Assembly (NCBI GenBank): GCA_964510785.1
Contig: CAZECM010000002.1
Location: forward strand, 65,650 to 129,649
DNA from: JAAYZM01 sp964510785
Lineage (GTDB): Bacteria > Actinomycetota > Actinomycetes > Actinomycetales > Cellulomonadaceae
Direction of reading: 5' to 3'
Length of the DNA stretch: 64,000 bases
Shown here: in pieces, positions 24,660 through 32,694 of the stretch
Position numbering within the stretch: position 1 is the first letter of the stretch
Layout of the letters: each line of letters starts with the position of its first letter
Program-made: the position numbers and the translations under genes
Notes under the pieces: model-generated
What the model was told of the DNA's origin: nothing
Databases searched by the model: none
Seen by the model: only the letters and a program-made list of their open reading frames with translations

Positions 24660-24714
24660 ACTTTCTGGTCGATGGATTGCATGCATCTCGGTCGATGAGA
24701 TGCATCCTCGATCT
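24646..24714. repeat. three tandem 23-bp repeats
   Basis: Near-identical units start at 24646, 24669 and 24692, exactly 23 bp apart. The core TCGATGGATTGCAT is exact in the first two and TCGATGAGATGCAT in the third. They lie at the truncated 5' edge of the DUF4143 pseudogene. On the minus strand each begins with ATGCA and would encode MQSI or MHLI, so they may be products of slippage or end-joining at the deletion. Confidence 0.6.
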
Positions 24715-24948
24715 CGAGCGCACCCCACCGGCCGTCGGTCGACCGACGGTGCAGCGGAACGAGATCACAGCCAGAGGCGAGGCGCGAAGACTCGTTCGGG
24801 TAGTGACGCGCCGCTTGGTTGCCGGACGCGCCCGGAGGAGCAGATCGGTGTTCGCATCCTCATCGTCCACGCACTGCACGACGTGGCCGATCGTGAGGTC
24901 CCGAGGGTGGGCCTGGGTGCGTGAGGCCTGCGTCGATAGGATGACCGG
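24700..24948 (-). other. no intact gene; fragment of a second DUF4143 gene
   Basis: On the minus strand 24707-24736 reads DGRWGALEIE, which matches DGQWGAFEVK in the DUF4143 remnant about 950 bp away. It is therefore a leftover C-terminal piece of another copy. The rest up to 24930 shows no convincing coding sequence or RNA. The arrangement suggests recombination between tandem DUF4143 genes. Confidence 0.4.
24937..24942 (+). promoter_or_regulatory. leaderless -10 box of ugd
   Basis: TAGGAT ends 6 nt before the ATG at 24949, placing the transcript start at the ATG. There is no ribosome-binding site. Confidence 0.45.
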
Positions 24949-26273
24949 ATGCAACTCTCGGTGATCGGCTGCGGATATCTCGGTGCGGTGCACGCGGCGT
25001 GCATGGCGGACCTGGGCCACCACGTGGTGGGTATCGACGTTGATGAGGCGAAGGTCGAGCTCCTCGCTTCGGGCAAGCCGCCCTTCCACGAGCCGGGGTT
25101 CGAGGACGTCCTCGAGCGGGCGCTCGCGAGCGGGCGGTTGCGGTTCTCCACCGACATCGCCGAGGCTGCGGGCGCGCAGGTGCACTTCATCGCCGTCGGC
25201 ACCCCGCAGCTTGCCGGGTCCGACGCCGCGGACCTCAGCTATGTGGACTCCGCCGTCGGCGGCCTCCTGCCGCACCTGCGTGCCCAGACCGACGACGGTC
25301 CCGTGATCGTGGTCGGCAAGTCGACCGTCCCCGCGGGGACCGCCGAGGGGATCGCCGAGCGGAGTTCCTGCGCGAGGGCTACGCCGTCAAGGACACCCTC
25401 TACCCCGACCGCATCGTCTACGGCGTGACGCCGGACGAGTCCGGCGCGGTCGCCTCCGACGTGCTCGACCAGGTCTACGCCGACCAGCTGCGCCGGCAGA
25501 TCCCCCGCCTGATCACCGACACGGCCACCGCCCAGCTCGTCAAGGTCGCCGCGAACGCGTTCCTGGCCACGAAGATCTCCTTCATCAACGCCATGGCCGA
25601 GATCTGCGAGGTCACCGGCGCCGACGTCACCCAGCTCGCCGTGGCGATCGGCCACGACGAGCGCATCGGCAGGCAGTTCCTCAAGGCCGGTGTGGGCTTC
25701 GGTGGTGGGTGCCTGCCCAAGGACATCCGCGCCTCCGCCGCCCGCGAGTACCACGCGACGCTGAACGAGTCGATCAAGGCCCGCGCCGAAGAGCTCGGCC
25801 AGGGACAGTCCGTGAGGTTCCTGCGCGAGGTGGACGACATCAACAAGCGCCGGCGGCAACGGGTCGTCGACCTGGCCATCACCTCGCTCGGTGGGGACGT
25901 GACAGGCAAGCGCATCGCCGTCCTCGGCGCCTCCTTCAAGCCCAACAGCGACGACCTGCGCGACTCTCCCGCCCTCGACGTCGCACGCCGCCTCGAAACC
26001 CTCGGCGCCCACGTCACCGTCACCGACCCCGAGGCCCTCGCCAACGTCACCAAGGTCAGCCCCGAGCTCGCCCAGGCGGCCGACGCGTTCGCCGCGGCCG
26101 ACGGCGCCGAGCTCGTCGTCCTGGTCACCGAGTGGCGCGAGTACGTCGTGCTCGACCCCGAGCAGTTCGGCGAGGTCGTGGCGTCACGACGCATCATCGA
26201 CGGTCGCAACGTCCTCGACCCGACCCGATGGCGCGCAGCGGGCTGGGAGTACCACGGCCTCGGGCGACCGTAG
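24949..26273 (+). pseudogene. ugd: UDP-glucose 6-dehydrogenase with out-of-frame internal deletion
   Basis: Ugd oxidises UDP-glucose to UDP-glucuronate for surface polysaccharide. The 5' part (24949 to about 25360) has the Rossmann start VIGCGYLGAVHAACMADLGHHV and VVGKSTVPAGTAEGIAER. The 3' part continues in another frame from about 25361, EFLREGYAVKDTLYPDRIVYG (hyphenated here only by frame), then VKVAANAFLATKISFINAMA, FGGGCLPKD with the catalytic Cys, and GASFKPNSDDLRDSPA. Between AER and EFLREG about 20-30 residues of the family (ending in the conserved N-P before EFL) are absent and the frame shifts. This is either a true inactivating deletion or an assembly collapse. Everything else is intact, including substrate and cofactor motifs. 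Confidence 0.82.
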
Positions 26274-26300
26274 GGGCCGCGACCGCGGGAGGGCGGGCTA

Positions 26301-27104
26301 CTAGATCAGTCCGCGGACGTACCCGTTGCGCGCGGCCCCGAAGCGCGCCGACTCGAGCTTGACGACACGGTTGTAGACGGTCTTCCCGGTTCCGCTGCCG
26401 GCCAGGCCCTGGCTGACGAGCAGCCCCTGGGACCGCCGCTCCTTGAGCGTGACGTGGTAGCTGCCGCGGTACTTCTTGAGCGTGCTCGTCATCGAACCCT
26501 TGACGGTCACCCTCGCCGCGAACCTCACCGTCTCCTTGATCGTGACCTTCGTCCGCTTCTTCTTCGCGGTCTTCAGCACGATGGTGACCCTGTTCGTGAC
26601 CTTCGCGCCGCGGTCCTTTCTCGTGAACACCCGCGAACCCGTGCTGCCGTTGGCGTTGCGGAAGGTCTGGGTCTCCTTCGTGTTCTGGCCGCCCTTGACC
26701 TTCTTCGACGAGCTCTTCTCGGTCGTCCTTGCGGCCTTGACGCTGAAGTGCTTGCGCCCGGCGCGGGTGAAGTCCTCCGTGCGGCTCCAGCTCTTCTTCG
26801 TCGTGCGCTCGACGGCCGTGGCGTAGAGCACCTTGCCGTTCTTGCTGACCTTCGCGGTGTAGAGCACGCGCATGCTGTTGTCGTCCCAGGCGGAGACCAA
26901 GCAGAACCGCTTGCCGTTCTCCTTGACCATCCCGGCCGTGGCCCGGAAGCGCTTGGGGTACTTGACCTTGTGACGCTCGAGGACCTGCGCCGCACGATCC
27001 GTGGAACATGCCGCCGCCGCGGCGGTCGCGGCCGAGGCGGGCGCTGACGGCACCACCAGCGCCGCGAGCACCACAAGGATCAGCGCGGATCGGCGAGTTC
27101 TCAT
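26301..27104 (-). CDS. secreted lysine-rich protein of unknown function
   Basis: I do not recognise this protein. It has 267 aa and begins with a clear signal peptide (MRTRRSALILVVLAALVVPS, cleavage probably after APASA). The mature part is very basic, with many Lys/Arg/Thr, two Cys residues (one near the mature N-terminus, one in FCLVSAWDD), and long beta-prone repeats such as TKKSWSRTEDF and KKRTKVTIKETVRF. I chose the second of two adjacent ATGs because GGAG lies 6 nt before it. It is encoded alone between convergent ugd and co-directional galE. It could be a cell-wall-bound or adhesion-type protein; there is no enzymatic motif. Confidence 0.65.
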   Translation of the reverse strand: MRTRRSALILVVLAALVVPSAPASAATAAAAACSTDRAAQVLERHKVKYPKRFRATAGMVKENGKRFCLVSAWDDNSMRVLYTAKVSKNGKVLYATAVERTTKKSWSRTEDFTRAGRKHFSVKAARTTEKSSSKKVKGGQNTKETQTFRNANGSTGSRVFTRKDRGAKVTNRVTIVLKTAKKKRTKVTIKETVRFAARVTVKGSMTSTLKKYRGSYHVTLKERRSQGLLVSQGLAGSGTGKTVYNRVVKLESARFGAARNGYVRGLI

Positions 27105-27145
27105 CATGTTCTCCATGCCGGGATCGTCGGTAGCAGGTTCGGGGG

Positions 27146-28147
27146 TCAGCCAGCGGCGCGGATGGGCTCGAGCCCCGCTGCGCGGTCGCGGCGCCAGGCG
27201 CTCCAGGCACTCGCCACGGCGTCGTCGAGGTCGAAGCGCGCCCGCCAGCCGAGGGCGTCGGCGATCCGGTCCACGCGGGCCACGAGCTCGGCAGGGTCGC
27301 CGGGGCGCCGGGCCACGACCTCGGCCTCGCGCTCGTCCCCCGTGGCACGACGCACGGCGTCGAGCACCTCACGCACCGAGGCCCCGGTGCCCGTCCCGAC
27401 GTTGAACACGTCGAACTCGCGCTCGGGCCGGTCGAGGTAGTCGAGCGCGACGACGTGCGCCTCGGCGAGGTCCTGGACGTGCACGTAGTCGCGGATGCAC
27501 GTGCCGTCCGGTGTCGGGTAGTCGTCACCGAAGATGAGCGGCGCGCGCCCGGCGTCGAGCAGGTCGAACACGATCGTCACGAGGTTGAGGACGGCTGGGT
27601 CGCCGAGCTCGTCCGTCCCGGCACCGGCCACGTTGAAGTACCGCAGCGCGACGTGCCGCAGTCCCCAGCCGGCACCGGCGTCGGCCATGAGCTGCTCGCC
27701 CGTGAGCTTCGTCTCGCCGTACGGGTTGATGGGCCGGGTCTCGTCGTCCTCGCCCACGAGGCCCGACGGCGGCTCGCCGTAGACCGCGGCCGACGACGAG
27801 AACACGAAGCGCTCCACACCACCGGCCCGCACGGCCGCGAGGAGGGTCTCGAGCCCGCCGACGTTCTGCTCCTTGTACCAGCCGGGCCGCGCCACGGACT
27901 CGCCCACCTGCTTCTTCGCGGCAAGGTGCACGACGCCGTCCACCTGATACCGCGCGATCGTGGTGCCGAGCGTGTCGAACGCCTCCGGTGCGGAGATGTC
28001 GAGCCGCACGAGCGGCGTGTCCCCGATCCGGCCCGCGACGCCGGTCGAGAGGTCGTCGACGACGACGACGTCGTGCCCGGCCCCCCGAAGCGTACGGACG
28101 ACATGTGCTCCGATGTACCCGGCTCCGCCGGTGACCATGATGCTCAT
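27146..28147 (-). CDS. galE: UDP-glucose 4-epimerase
   Basis: This cytoplasmic short-chain-dehydrogenase-fold enzyme interconverts UDP-glucose and UDP-galactose with bound NAD; 333 aa, normal length. It shows MVTGGAGYIGAHVVRTL (NAD-binding), HLAAKKQVGESV, FSSSAAVYGEP, the catalytic YGETK (Tyr and Lys) and ALRYFNVAGA, followed by GDDYPTPDGTCIRDYVHVQD. The ATG at 28147 is 7 nt downstream of a TAGGAT box, so it is probably leaderless; longer frames upstream run into purE. Sits beside ugd, consistent with supply of nucleotide sugars for envelope polymers. Confidence 0.95.
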   Translation of the reverse strand: MSIMVTGGAGYIGAHVVRTLRGAGHDVVVVDDLSTGVAGRIGDTPLVRLDISAPEAFDTLGTTIARYQVDGVVHLAAKKQVGESVARPGWYKEQNVGGLETLLAAVRAGGVERFVFSSSAAVYGEPPSGLVGEDDETRPINPYGETKLTGEQLMADAGAGWGLRHVALRYFNVAGAGTDELGDPAVLNLVTIVFDLLDAGRAPLIFGDDYPTPDGTCIRDYVHVQDLAEAHVVALDYLDRPEREFDVFNVGTGTGASVREVLDAVRRATGDEREAEVVARRPGDPAELVARVDRIADALGWRARFDLDDAVASAWSAWRRDRAAGLEPIRAAG

Positions 28148-28154
28148 CGGGACA

Positions 28155-28160
28155 ATCCTA
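28155..28160 (-). promoter_or_regulatory. leaderless -10 box of galE
   Basis: TAGGAT on the minus strand, 7 nt before the galE ATG at 28147. No ribosome-binding site lies between. Confidence 0.45.
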
Positions 28161-28181
28161 GGGCCCAGCGACCCGTGCCCG

Positions 28182-28700
28182 TCAGGACCCGTCGCGGTGA
28201 GCGCGGAGGCTGTCGCCCTTGGCGCGGGCCTGCTCGCCGAGGGCCACCTGGAACTCGGCCATCGCCGTGCGCAACCGCAAGGCGTGCGTGTCCGTGCCCG
28301 CGGCGAGGATGCGCACCGCGAGGAGCCCGGCATTGCGCGCGCCGCCGATCGACACGGTCGCGACGGGCACACCCGCCGGCATCTGCACGATCGACAGCAG
28401 CGAGTCCATGCCGTCGAGGTACTTGAGCGGCACCGGCACACCGATCACGGGCAGCACCGTGGTCGAGGCGAGCATGCCCGGCAGGTGAGCCGCCCCACCC
28501 GCCCCGGCGATGATGACCCGCAGCCCGCGCCGCGCAGCCTCCCGCCCGTAGGCGAGCATCTCGCGCGGCTGGCGGTGCGCGGAGACGACGTCGACCTCGT
28601 GGGGGACCTCGAACTCCTCGAGCGCCTTGGCCGCGGCCTCCATGACGGGCCAGTCGGAGTCGGAACCCATGACGATCCCGACGAGTGCGTCGTCAGCCAT
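28182..28700 (-). CDS. purE: N5-carboxyaminoimidazole ribonucleotide mutase (PurE class I)
   Basis: PurE moves the carboxyl group of N5-CAIR to give CAIR in purine synthesis. This 172-aa protein has the conserved phosphate-binding GIVMGSDSDWPVME, the active-site SAHRQP (His) and AGAGGAAHLPGM, then VLPVIGVPVPLKYLDGMDSL. The ATG at 28700 has GGGAGG 8 nt upstream; a GTG 9 nt earlier is in frame. It overlaps the purK stop by 8 nt, so the two are coupled. Confidence 0.95.
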   Translation of the reverse strand: MADDALVGIVMGSDSDWPVMEAAAKALEEFEVPHEVDVVSAHRQPREMLAYGREAARRGLRVIIAGAGGAAHLPGMLASTTVLPVIGVPVPLKYLDGMDSLLSIVQMPAGVPVATVSIGGARNAGLLAVRILAAGTDTHALRLRTAMAEFQVALGEQARAKGDSLRAHRDGS

Positions 28701-29955
28701 CCTCGCCACCTCCCCAGTAGATCGGACCGTTCCAGTCGCCGCGCAGCACGGCGGCCGCCGCCTCGGCCCTGGCCCGCACCTCGGCGAGGTCCGAGCCGCT
28801 CACGGTCACGTGCCCGAGCTTGCGCCCCGGCCGCACGTCCTTGCCGTACAGGTGAACCTTGGCACCCGGATCGCGCGCCGTCACCTCTCCGAGCGCATCG
28901 GTGAGCTCTGCGCGCGCGCTGCCGAGCACGTTCGCCATGACGGTCCACTCGGCCCGCGGGCTCGTGTCGCCGAGCGGCAGGTCGAGGACGGCGCGCAGGT
29001 GCTGCTCGAACTGGCTCGTGGTGGCGCCGTCGATGGTCCAGTGCCCGGAGTTGTGGGGGCGCATCGCGAGCTCGTTGACGAGCAGGGGGCCCGGCGTGCC
29101 GTCGTCGGCCCCGCCCGTGGTCTCGACGAGGGCGGCCCCGGGCGCGACGTCGAACAGCGCCCCGCCGCCGCGCACCTCGAAGAGCTCGACGGCGAGCACG
29201 CCCGTGACGTCGAGGCCCTCGGCGACGCGCACGGCGATCTCCTGCGCGGCGCGCGCGGTGTCGGGGTGGAGTCCCGGCGCGGGGGCGATGACCTCCGAGC
29301 ACACGCCCTGGACCTGCACGGACTCGACCACGGGCCACGTGCGCACCTCCCCCGACGGCGAGCGGGCCGCGAGGATCGCGAGCTCGCGCACGAACGGCAC
29401 GAGCTCCTCGGCGAGCAGGGCCGGGCCACCGGCGTGGGCGGCCTCGAACCAGTCCGCGACGTCCTCGGCAGAGTTGACGACGCGCACGCCCTTGCCGTCG
29501 TACCCGCCGCGGGAGGTCTTCACCACGGCACGGCCACCGACGACGGCGAGGAACGCCTCGAGCTCGGCCACCGACCCGACGGCGGACCACCGCGGCACCG
29601 GGACACCGAGCGCACCGAGCCGCGAGCGCATCTCGATCTTGTCCTGCGCGTACAGCAGTGCGTCGGCGCTCGGGCGCACGGGCGTGCCGGCCGCGGCGAT
29701 CTGTCGCAGCGTGGCGCCGGGCACGTGCTCGTGCTCGAAGGTCAGCACGTCGGCGGGCACGGGGGAGGACACGAGGCGGCGGAGGTCGCCGTCGTCGGCC
29801 GCCCTGCCCACCGGAGCGTCCGCGACCACCTGCGCGGCCGAGGCCTGCGCCGACTCCGCGAGCACGCGCAGGTGCACCCCGAGCGCGGCGGCCGGCGCCG
29901 CCATCATCCGGGCAAGCTGCCCACCACCCACGACCGCGACCACTGGTGCACCCAC
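28693..29955 (-). CDS. purK: N5-carboxyaminoimidazole ribonucleotide synthase
   Basis: This ATP-grasp enzyme makes N5-CAIR from AIR, bicarbonate and ATP. It has 420 aa, a little longer than E. coli PurK as usual in Actinobacteria. Motifs: VAVVGGGQLARMMAAPAAAL, EHEHVP, QDKIEMRSRL, VKTSRGGYDGKG (ATP-binding), and NELAMRPHNSGHWTIDGATTS with the substrate-binding His/Asn. A GTG start at 29955 is set 7 nt after a TAGGCT box (29968-29963), so it is leaderless; a frame extension to 30003 would run through this promoter. Confidence 0.95.
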   Translation of the reverse strand: MGAPVVAVVGGGQLARMMAAPAAALGVHLRVLAESAQASAAQVVADAPVGRAADDGDLRRLVSSPVPADVLTFEHEHVPGATLRQIAAAGTPVRPSADALLYAQDKIEMRSRLGALGVPVPRWSAVGSVAELEAFLAVVGGRAVVKTSRGGYDGKGVRVVNSAEDVADWFEAAHAGGPALLAEELVPFVRELAILAARSPSGEVRTWPVVESVQVQGVCSEVIAPAPGLHPDTARAAQEIAVRVAEGLDVTGVLAVELFEVRGGGALFDVAPGAALVETTGGADDGTPGPLLVNELAMRPHNSGHWTIDGATTSQFEQHLRAVLDLPLGDTSPRAEWTVMANVLGSARAELTDALGEVTARDPGAKVHLYGKDVRPGRKLGHVTVSGSDLAEVRARAEAAAAVLRGDWNGPIYWGGGEDG

Positions 29956-29962
29956 GCGGGCG

Positions 29963-29989
29963 AGCCTAGTGGACCGGTCGGGATATCCT
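29963..29989. promoter_or_regulatory. divergent leaderless promoters, purK and gtrA
   Basis: Minus strand: TAGGCT (29968-29963), 7 nt before the purK GTG. Plus strand: TATCCT (29984-29989), 6 nt before the gtrA GTG at 29996. The whole divergent control region is about 40 bp and neither gene has a ribosome-binding site. Confidence 0.5.
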
Positions 29990-29995
29990 CCGCGG

Positions 29996-30496
29996 GTGCA
30001 CACGAGTCATCGCCCACGCCGCACGTGGGGCCAGCGGATCGCCGAGCTGGGCCGCTTCGGTTCCGTCGGGGCGGTCGCCTACGTGGTCGACCTCGGCCTG
30101 TTCAACCTGCTGCGCTTCGGGCCGGGCGAGCTGCTCGGCGAGAAGCCGCTCACGGCCAAGGTGATCTCCGTGGTGGTCGCGACGCTCGTGTCGTGGCTCG
30201 GCAACCGCTACTGGACGTTCTCGCAGCAGCGCACCGAGGGGCGCGTGCGCGAGCTGCTGATGTTCGGGCTGGTCAACGGCGGCGGCATGCTCATCGCCGT
30301 CGGCTGCCTGTGGTTCTCCCACTACGTGCTCGAGCTCACGAGCCCGCTCGCGGACAACATCGCGGCCAACGTGGTGGGCGTCGGCCTCGGCACGATCTTC
30401 CGGTACTTCTGCTACAAGTACGTCGTGTTCACGGGTGCTCCGAAGGCGCTCGCCGAGGTGGGCCGGGCGCACGACGACGGCGTCCCCGAGGGCTGA
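29996..30496 (+). CDS. GtrA-like membrane protein
   Basis: This is a small GtrA/DPMS-type membrane protein, 166 aa, with four predicted helices: FGSVGAVAYVVDLGLFNLL, VISVVVATLVSWLGNRYWTF, LLMFGLVNGGGMLIAVGCLW and AANVVGVGLGTIFRYFCYKY. The R-F-G-x-V start and the helix-2 N-R-x-W-T-F and helix-4 R-Y-x-x-Y-K-Y-V-V-F pattern are family signatures. Such proteins flip or support polyprenyl-linked sugars for cell-wall glycosylation. Near purK in many actinobacteria, so the position does not by itself assign a function. Confidence 0.87.
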   Translation: MHTSHRPRRTWGQRIAELGRFGSVGAVAYVVDLGLFNLLRFGPGELLGEKPLTAKVISVVVATLVSWLGNRYWTFSQQRTEGRVRELLMFGLVNGGGMLIAVGCLWFSHYVLELTSPLADNIAANVVGVGLGTIFRYFCYKYVVFTGAPKALAEVGRAHDDGVPEG

Positions 30497-30517
30497 TCCC
30501 CAGGGTCGATGCCGGGG

Positions 30518-31840
30518 TCAGCCGGTGGGGGGCTGGTTCGGCGTGGACAGGACCGAGCCCTTGGGGAGCAGGACCTCCGGGTCGAGGGAGCGCGGCACGC
30601 CCGTGAGGAAGACGGCGAAGACGGCGGGGCGGCGCTGGGCCAGCTCGAGCCGGCCGCCGTCGGCCGTCACGAGGTCGCGCGCGAGCGCGAGCCCCAGGCC
30701 CGTGCCGGAACCCCCCGTGACCTCGCGCTCGAAGATCCGCGGGGCGAGCTCGTCCGTCACGCCCTCGCCCGAGTCGCCCACCTCGAGCACCGTGCCGTCG
30801 CCGGGACCGGAGGGCCGCGAGCGCACCCACGTGGTGCCCGCGCCGTGCTTGAGGGAGTTCTCGACAAGGGTCGCGAGCACCTGCGACAGCGCACCGGGTG
30901 TCGCGAGCACGTGGACGTCCGGCTCGACCTCGAGCTCGAGCTCGCGACCGGTGGCCCGGAACGTGGGCTCCCACTCCTCGAGCTGCTGCTCGGCGAGCTC
31001 GAGCAGGTTCACGGGCTGGTTCACACCGCCCTGGCGCTGGCGCGAGCGGTCCAGCAGGTCGTCGACCACGTCCGCGAGCCGTTCGACCTGCTCGAGGGCG
31101 ATCCGGGCCTCCTCACGCACCTCCTCCGACTCGGCCGCGAGCGTGATCTCCTCGATGCGCATGGACAGCGCGGTCAGGGGCGTACGCAGCTGGTGGGAGG
31201 CGTCGGAGGCGAACTGCCGCTCCGTGGCGAGCCGCGCGGCCATCCGGTCGGCGCTGCGCGCGAGCTCGAGAGCCACCTGGTCGATCTCCTCGACGCCCGA
31301 GCGCCGCATGCTCGGCTTGACCTGACCGGCACCGAGCATCTCGGCGGAGGCCGCGAGGTAGACGAGCGGCGCGGCGAGCCGGTTCGCCTGCCACAGGGCC
31401 ATGCCGATGCCCGCGGCGAAGGCGACGACGGCGGCCGCGATGACGAGCAGCACCACCTGGGCACTGACCCAGATCATGTCCCAGCGCGAGACGAACAGCA
31501 GCACCGTCGCACCCTGCTCGGTGACCACGGAGGACTGGATGGCCTGTCCCGTCACGGTGGGCCCGGCGCTGAGCTGGTGGTTCTCGGGGGTGATGACGAA
31601 CACGGACGCCGTCAGCGAACGGTCGCCCCCGACGTAGAGCTCGAGGAGCCCTTCCGTGATGTCGATGTCACGCTCGATGCGGGTGTCGACCTGCCGCGCG
31701 AGGCCGCTCGCCCGCTGCTCGAGCTCGCGCACCTCGTTCTGGCGCACGATCTGCGCCCCGATGAAGGCAAGGGGAAACCCGAGCAGGATGACGGCGACGG
31801 TGACTGCCGCCACCGTGGCCTGGAGGACCCGACGGCGCAC
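30518..31840 (-). CDS. sensor histidine kinase (OmpR-type system)
   Basis: This is a membrane sensor kinase, 440 aa. TM1 is about residues 7-29 and TM2 about 125-147, enclosing a ~95-residue extracytoplasmic sensor. A HAMP-like linker (NRLAAPLVYLAASAEMLGAG) follows, then HisKA with the phospho-acceptor His in SDASHQLRTPLTALS, and HATPase_c with VENSLKHGAG, VGDSGEGV and GTGLGLALARDLV. The gene lies 9 nt after the response regulator. The signal is unknown; the arrangement resembles MprAB/TcrYX-type pairs of Actinobacteria. Confidence 0.93.
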   Translation of the reverse strand: MRRRVLQATVAAVTVAVILLGFPLAFIGAQIVRQNEVRELEQRASGLARQVDTRIERDIDITEGLLELYVGGDRSLTASVFVITPENHQLSAGPTVTGQAIQSSVVTEQGATVLLFVSRWDMIWVSAQVVLLVIAAAVVAFAAGIGMALWQANRLAAPLVYLAASAEMLGAGQVKPSMRRSGVEEIDQVALELARSADRMAARLATERQFASDASHQLRTPLTALSMRIEEITLAAESEEVREEARIALEQVERLADVVDDLLDRSRQRQGGVNQPVNLLELAEQQLEEWEPTFRATGRELELEVEPDVHVLATPGALSQVLATLVENSLKHGAGTTWVRSRPSGPGDGTVLEVGDSGEGVTDELAPRIFEREVTGGSGTGLGLALARDLVTADGGRLELAQRRPAVFAVFLTGVPRSLDPEVLLPKGSVLSTPNQPPTG

Positions 31841-31849
31841 CCAGCGACC

Positions 31850-32533
31850 CTAGTTGGTCGGGGTCTCGAACCGGAAGCCCATCCCCCGGACGGTCGAGAT
31901 GTACCGGGGGGCGTTCGCGTCGTCCCCGAGCTTGCGGCGCAGCCACGACACGTGCATGTCGAGGGTCTTCGTCGAGCCGTTCGGGTCCGCGCCCCACACC
32001 TCGCGCATGAGCGTGTCGCGCGAGACGACGGCGCCCGCGGCCGAGACGAGCACGCGCAGCAGCTCGAACTCCTTGGCCGTCAGGTGCAGCTCGCGGTCGT
32101 CCTGGAAAGCCCGGTGCGCCGCGACGTCGATGCGGATGTTCTGGGCGTGCAGCTCGTCCTCGTCCGCGGGGTCCCCGTGGGTGCGTCGCAGCAGGGCCCG
32201 CACACGTGCGAGCAGCTCGGCGAGCCGGAAGGGCTTCGTCACGTAGTCGTCCGCGCCGGCGTCGAGGCCCACCACGAGGTCCACCTCGTCCGCGCGCGCC
32301 GTGAGCACGAGGATCGGCACGGTGAGGCCCTTGTTGCGCAGCGCCCGGGCGACGTCGAGCCCGTCCATGTCCGGCAGCCCGAGGTCGAGCACCACGAGGT
32401 CCGCCTGCGCCGCGCCGTCGATCGCGCCCTGCCCGTGATCGTGCACCACCACGTCATAACCTTCGCGACCGAGTGCTCGGGCGAGGGGTTCGGCGATGGC
32501 CGGATCGTCCTCGGCCAGGATCACGCGGGTCAT
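31850..32533 (-). CDS. OmpR/PhoB-type response regulator
   Basis: This two-domain regulator has 227 aa. The receiver domain has the acidic pocket LAEDDPAI, phospho-acceptor Asp in LVVLDLGLPDMDG, the Thr of VLTARA and the Lys of YVTKPFRLAELL. A winged-helix output domain ends with LDMHVSWLRRKLGDD and YISTVRGMGFRFE. It is first in the operon, and the ATG is 6 nt after a TAGCAT box, so it is leaderless. Target promoters are not evident in the window. Confidence 0.95.
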   Translation of the reverse strand: MTRVILAEDDPAIAEPLARALGREGYDVVVHDHGQGAIDGAAQADLVVLDLGLPDMDGLDVARALRNKGLTVPILVLTARADEVDLVVGLDAGADDYVTKPFRLAELLARVRALLRRTHGDPADEDELHAQNIRIDVAAHRAFQDDRELHLTAKEFELLRVLVSAAGAVVSRDTLMREVWGADPNGSTKTLDMHVSWLRRKLGDDANAPRYISTVRGMGFRFETPTN

Positions 32534-32539
32534 CGCTCC

Positions 32540-32545
32540 ATGCTA
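32540..32545 (-). promoter_or_regulatory. leaderless -10 box of the OmpR-type regulator
   Basis: TAGCAT on the minus strand (32545-32540), 6 nt before the ATG at 32533; no ribosome-binding site. Confidence 0.4.
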
Positions 32546-32681
32546 GGTCATGCCAGCCCCATGCGCAGACCTCGACTCGGCAAGGTCATGGTGCACTCGC
32601 GGCAGGGCGCGGCCACCCGTCCTTCCGCCGTCGGACACCCGCCTCATCCCGGGGGCCGACGACGGCGGGACCCCCGGCTCC

Positions 32682-32687
32682 TAGGCT
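32682..32687 (+). promoter_or_regulatory. leaderless -10 box of the NarL-type kinase
   Basis: TAGGCT, 7 nt before the GTG at 32695. This supports that start over in-frame codons upstream. Confidence 0.45.
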
Positions 32688-32694
32688 GGCTCCC

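Noticed and set aside
24646..24714. CRISPR array
   Set aside because: Only three units with no separate spacers, exact 23-bp period, no cas genes. It is a short tandem repeat.
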